Shown here in pieces: positions 60,933 to 64,000 of a stretch of 64,000 bases of DNA. The DNA lies in contig ML681963.1 in assembly GCA_007922195.1 (NCBI GenBank), positions 132,687,764 through 132,751,763 of the forward strand. Reading direction: 5' to 3'. The notes under the pieces are model-generated. The model saw nothing but the letters and a program-made list of their open reading frames with translations. It was not told where the DNA came from and made no database searches. The position numbers and the translations under genes are program-made. Position 1 is the first letter of the stretch. Each line of letters starts with the position of its first letter. This DNA comes from Podocnemis expansa (Eukaryota > Chordata > Testudines > Podocnemididae).

Positions 60933-61296
60933 GTCTGTGAGGCGTGGTTGGCTCCGACTCCGCTTCTTCTGTTTTTTTTTTTTTTTTTTAAAAGAGAAAT
61001 GAGTAAAAGTAATAAAATGGTGAGAGAAACCTATGTTCTTTTCGTGGCAGGAGGCCAGAAACAGCGAAAAGAAGGGAGCGGAGTTAGAGACCGTGAGCTG
61101 CTGCGGACAGCTAAGAATGAACTGAGGGAACTGAGGGACAGCGGGCGCGCTCCCGCTGAGCCGCTCAGGCAGCGCTGCGTGCTCGTTCGGCGCGAGCGCA
61201 GCCTGCTGTATATCTACTTTCAAAATGACCGTCGAGTGGTGCCCGGACGCTACAACACCTTCAGTGGAGCAGCACGGGACATCACTCAAAGAAGAA

Positions 61297-63045
61297 TCAA
61301 TGTTACCTCTAAGGCTTGGCGGCTTGTGTGCAAAATTTTCAACCTGTGTGCAAAACTTTATCTGGAAAAAATTTGTGTGCAACCTTATGCAACAGAAATT
61401 ATTAAAAAAATCTAGAACAATGAAAAATTAAAAAAAGTTATTTAAAGTAGTTTTTTATTAATAAAAAACACCTAAGTTAATTAACATTTACCCAAATTGC
61501 TAGACAAGCAAAACAAACTAATTCATGGCTTTCAAATAACCTAAGACCAAAGTTATAAACAATCTGGATCCTAATTGTCACATTGCTGCCTAATACCCTC
61601 ATCTCCTGTGTTCCACATGCAGAGTTACAGTTCACAGGGAGGCCAGCCGGTTATCATTGACAGGATTTAAGATGTCTTAATGGTCCCAGAGCAAAGTTCC
61701 TTCTAAGGACTGGGATGTCATAAGCAAAAATTTTTGTTTGTGAGCAGAAATTTTGCCTTATGGTAACTTGTGAGTCCAGTGAGTCAAGACTTCAAAAAGA
61801 AGAAGCTGGATTAGAACTGATATGCAGATTTGATTGTGTGAAAGCAGGATTAAATTGGGATTATGGATTCTTTTCCCAGTACAACAGGTGATTTGACTTC
61901 ACCTGTGTCTATGTGCTGTTTCCCAGTGTTTGAATCTTGACAACTGCTCTGATTTGCTGTAACTGTATGACTTGATCCTATGTCTTACACTTCCTTGAAT
62001 TTATTTTTATACCATTCAGTAAACTACCCCATTTTCAAAGCGTCTGATGAAGTGGGATTTTTCTCTCATGAAAGCTCATGTGATAAATAAATCTGTTAGT
62101 CTTTAACTGCAACAGGACTTGCTTCTTGCACAAAATAGGCCTATGATTTAAAATGTGTTTATTAAAATGAAAACGTTTTAAAATGCATTCATTGTAAATA
62201 GATTTCATTAGTTGGTTTTAATTAACTGACTTGTATGATTTTTAACTGAAATTTAGTTTTTAGAAAGCTTTTTATTTAAAATAATTTTTTAAAGTTTTTT
62301 TTTAAAGGACAGAATGAAAAAGAACAAAGGTGAGAAAGGAAGGGAAGAGAGAAGAAAGAAAGAAAAAAGGAAGAGAGGGAAAGGAAAAGAAAAAGAGAAA
62401 GAGAAAAAGGAAAAGAAGAGAAAGAAAAGGAAGGAAACAGAGGAAGGAAGAGAAAGAAGGAAGGGAAGTCAGAATAGAAAAAAAGGAGGATGTGAAAGAG
62501 GGAACAATGGAAAAGAAAAGAGAAAAAGAAGGAAAGAAGGAAGGAAACAAAAGAAGGAAGAGAAAACGGAAAAGAATGAAAGAGAGAAAAAAGGGCAAAA
62601 AGAAATTAGGAAAGAGGAAAAAGAGAAGGAAGAAAGAAAAAGAAAGCAGGAGGTAGGCTCCATCTCCTACCTGGTTGCCCAGCAGTGCACCTGCCAGTGC
62701 TGCTGCTGCCCAGAAGCACTGCTCTGCTTGGCAGCTGAGATCTGAGTGGCCGGGGGCGAGGAGGTGCTGTCACTGCCCAAAGACCCTCAGCAAGTGTTGT
62801 CTCTGAGCCGAGCCTCTCACAGCAGCTGGTCTCTCTTTCCCTAGCCCAGTGCTGCCGTGAGAGGCTTGGGCTTGGACACAACACTCACCGCTGGGCTTTG
62901 TGCGGTCAGGGTGCCTCCTCGTCTGTCGGCTGCTCCGAGCTCAGCCGCCGAGCCCTGCTGCCCTGCACTGGTTGCAAATGTGTGCGCGCAGGGGCTGAAA
63001 AAGGGGTGCGCGGTCACGCACGTGCACACCCTAGAGGGAACGGTT
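61297..63045. mobile_element. Possible hAT-type element with internal low-complexity DNA
   Basis: Left end TGTTACCTCTAAGGC and right end CCCTAGAGGGAACGG are inverted and resemble a hAT end type with TTCCCTCTAAG. No clear 8-bp duplication was found, partly because DIRS-F lies directly against the left end. The inside holds an AT-rich stretch, a Penelope-like tail (about 62036-62110, GTCTGATGAAGTGGG ... AATAAATCTGTTAGTC), a purine-rich tract, and a GC-rich segment near 62690-62990. Confidence 0.35.
62308..62655. repeat. Purine-rich low-complexity tract
   Basis: Almost only A and G on the plus strand for about 350 bases (GAAAGAAAGAAAAAAGGAAG type). Frames through it code for Lys/Glu/Arg runs and are not genes. 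Confidence 0.95.
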
Positions 63046-63900
63046 TTTGCAATATATGATGGGTATATGACTTGTGATGAGGTACACCAGCGTCTTGCAA
63101 GGGCACCGCCATTGCCTCAGCCACTCTTTTAAAAAGCTCCTGAAACTGTTTCGAGCCATCCCCTGCCACACTATCCCCCTGCAGTATATTTCCTCCAGCA
63201 AGAATTATAGGACTCTAAAAATTCATAATCCTCTTGGTCACCCAATGGTTTCTGAGTCTCAGACAACTCTTCTGCCTGTTAAGCTACTGGGGCAAGTTCC
63301 GTATGTTCCTTAATGTATGATGAGTGTGGGATGGCAGGTCTGGGATATCTTGCTGACTCCTGTGGCCATGGCTCCCAGGTTCTCCAGGGCACATAATAAA
63401 TTGGTGGACCAATATGCCACAGTACTGATGCCACACATATTCCAGTCTGGTGTATCCGTATCCATGGTCCATGAAATCATAATGTCCCCTGGACTGTGAC
63501 TGATATGGATATTGGGAGAATTGGTCCTCTCCAGACTCTTCTCCCAAAGCTGTTAGTGAGCTCCCAGACAGGTTCTCAGGACTCAAGTGTGCATTACAGC
63601 TTGCATCACTCAGTGGAGGAGGTAAGAGGCACTGGTCTCATTTGCAGTGTTTAGTTTTAGCTTTCTTCTTCCTAGGAGGTGTAAAATGTGGCAGCAGGAT
63701 TGCGATAACAGGTTTTTACAGTGATGGCATTTCTGGGACACATGTCCCTCACCCAGACAGCAAATACACTCTGGGTGGCTATCTGAGGCAGGCATAGTCT
63801 CTCTGCAAGAGGTACATCTTTTGAATCCTGAAGCTGCCTTATAGCGGCTTGAAGCTGGGATGGCAGTTCATTGCCCTTTTTTTTAAAAAGGCAATCAACT
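63046..63900 (-). pseudogene. DIRS-BD gag, N-terminal part
   Basis: The minus strand shows the cysteine cluster near 63840-63700 (SGFKRCTSCRETMPAS, then CICCLGEGHVSQKCHHCKN), followed by a variable Ser/Gly/Tyr-rich middle (63284-63586, with QYPYQSQSRGHYDFMDHGYG). Near 63100-63170 is the pre-core helix region where the other copies read QFHDLFKRV. It is the start of the same gag whose core is at 48612-49540. The right inverted repeat of DIRS-BD should follow beyond the window. Confidence 0.7.
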
Positions 63901-64000
63901 GTAACTAACAATCTGAACATTAACAACAGTAATTAAAAGTAGCTAATTGAACCTAACTCTGTATTAACTATTAAACTGGTTGCTCTGTAGAGTAGCTAAA

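Larger units (their letters stand above)
55501..61296 (-). mobile_element. DIRS-type retrotransposon, copy F (full length, most intact)
   Basis: A 5.8-kb DIRS element. Left end GAGTTGGTTGCTCACC; right end GACATCACTCAAAGAAGAA. Outer inverted repeats of over 150 bp (about 55550-55715 and 61090-61275) are highly similar, sharing for example GACGGTCATTTTGAAAGTAG. The internal complementary region is at about 55755-55860. Pol and recombinase are open; gag has three clustered stops. It is one of the youngest insertions in the nest. Confidence 0.92.
37014..63960 (-). mobile_element. DIRS-type retrotransposon, host copy BD, split by later insertions
   Basis: The recombinase and pol half (37014-40674) and the gag half (48612-49540, 55372-55500, about 63046-63900) belong to one element. 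The pol half stops and the gag half resumes at the same point of the family sequence (GGGTCCCTG then AAAAGGGA), with CCCTG duplicated around the insertion between them. Likewise gag is cut by DIRS-E inside the IDKKYF region and cut again by DIRS-F plus a DNA element. The left end carries an unusual long hairpin; the right end lies past the window. This is the oldest member of the nest. Confidence 0.8.

Noticed and set aside
62302..62745. Plus-strand Lys/Glu-rich and minus-strand Phe/Ser/Leu-rich ORFs
   Set aside because: Low-complexity purine tract; no domain, and open on both strands.

Overview
The window is vertebrate nuclear DNA, most probably from a turtle. The reasons are a young CR1 LINE with the tandem ATTCTATG tail, a tRNA-headed SINE with a CR1-like tail, several DIRS-type tyrosine-recombinase retrotransposons, Penelope and PIF/Harbinger elements, and three exons that read as the vertebrate vitamin D 25-hydroxylase CYP2R1. 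The species call is inference. No bacterial features, CRISPR arrays or rRNA genes were seen. Apart from CYP2R1, almost everything recognisable is mobile DNA, much of it nested.

Left third (1-22.4 kb): a CR1 LINE (1-1788, +) abuts a large minus-strand endogenous retrovirus-like element. Its 5' LTR lies at about 21.75-22.4 kb, and gag, protease, reverse transcriptase, RNase H and integrase read leftward. Integrase is followed by an unusual region with two protease-like folds (about 1.92-3.09 kb). The element is dead and is split by two hAT MITEs (2052-2261, 12027-12220), three Harbinger-type MITEs (3090-3450, 5029-5409, 10913-11974, the last around a 400-base N gap), a complete PIF/Harbinger transposon (6226-10202, TTA target duplication, Myb-like gene and transposase) and a DIRS element (DIRS-A, 14186-20923) that itself holds a Penelope fragment.

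Middle (22.4-37 kb): old interspersed repeats (tRNA/CR1 SINE, decayed CR1-like copies, a hAT MITE with an 8-bp duplication), then the last three coding exons of CYP2R1 on the minus strand (32915-33547, 29775-30104, 28371-28546) with good splice sites. A Harbinger MITE sits in the intron between the first two of these. The two upstream coding exons were not found.

Right (37-64 kb): a nest of DIRS elements, all on the minus strand. An old host copy (DIRS-BD) starts at 37014 and runs off the window. It was split by an LTR-type element (40675-48611, TG...CA ends, CCCTG duplication) and by two younger DIRS copies, E (49541-55371) and F (55501-61296). A further copy, C (41152-47101), sits inside a minisatellite carried by the LTR-type element. 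Each DIRS copy encodes gag with a cysteine-rich N terminus, a pol with reverse transcriptase, RNase H and a Dam-methylase-like region, and an overlapping tyrosine recombinase. Copies A, C, E and F have inverted ends plus an internal region complementary to the joined circle ends. DIRS-F is the most intact: its pol and recombinase frames are open, but its gag has three clustered stops.

Most notable: a +1 offset between DIRS gag and pol at a TTY-TGA gag terminator in four of five copies; tandem protease-like folds downstream of a retroviral integrase; a YLDN polymerase box shared by three of five DIRS copies; and a 145-base-arm hairpin at the DIRS-BD left end that copies past the element terminus.
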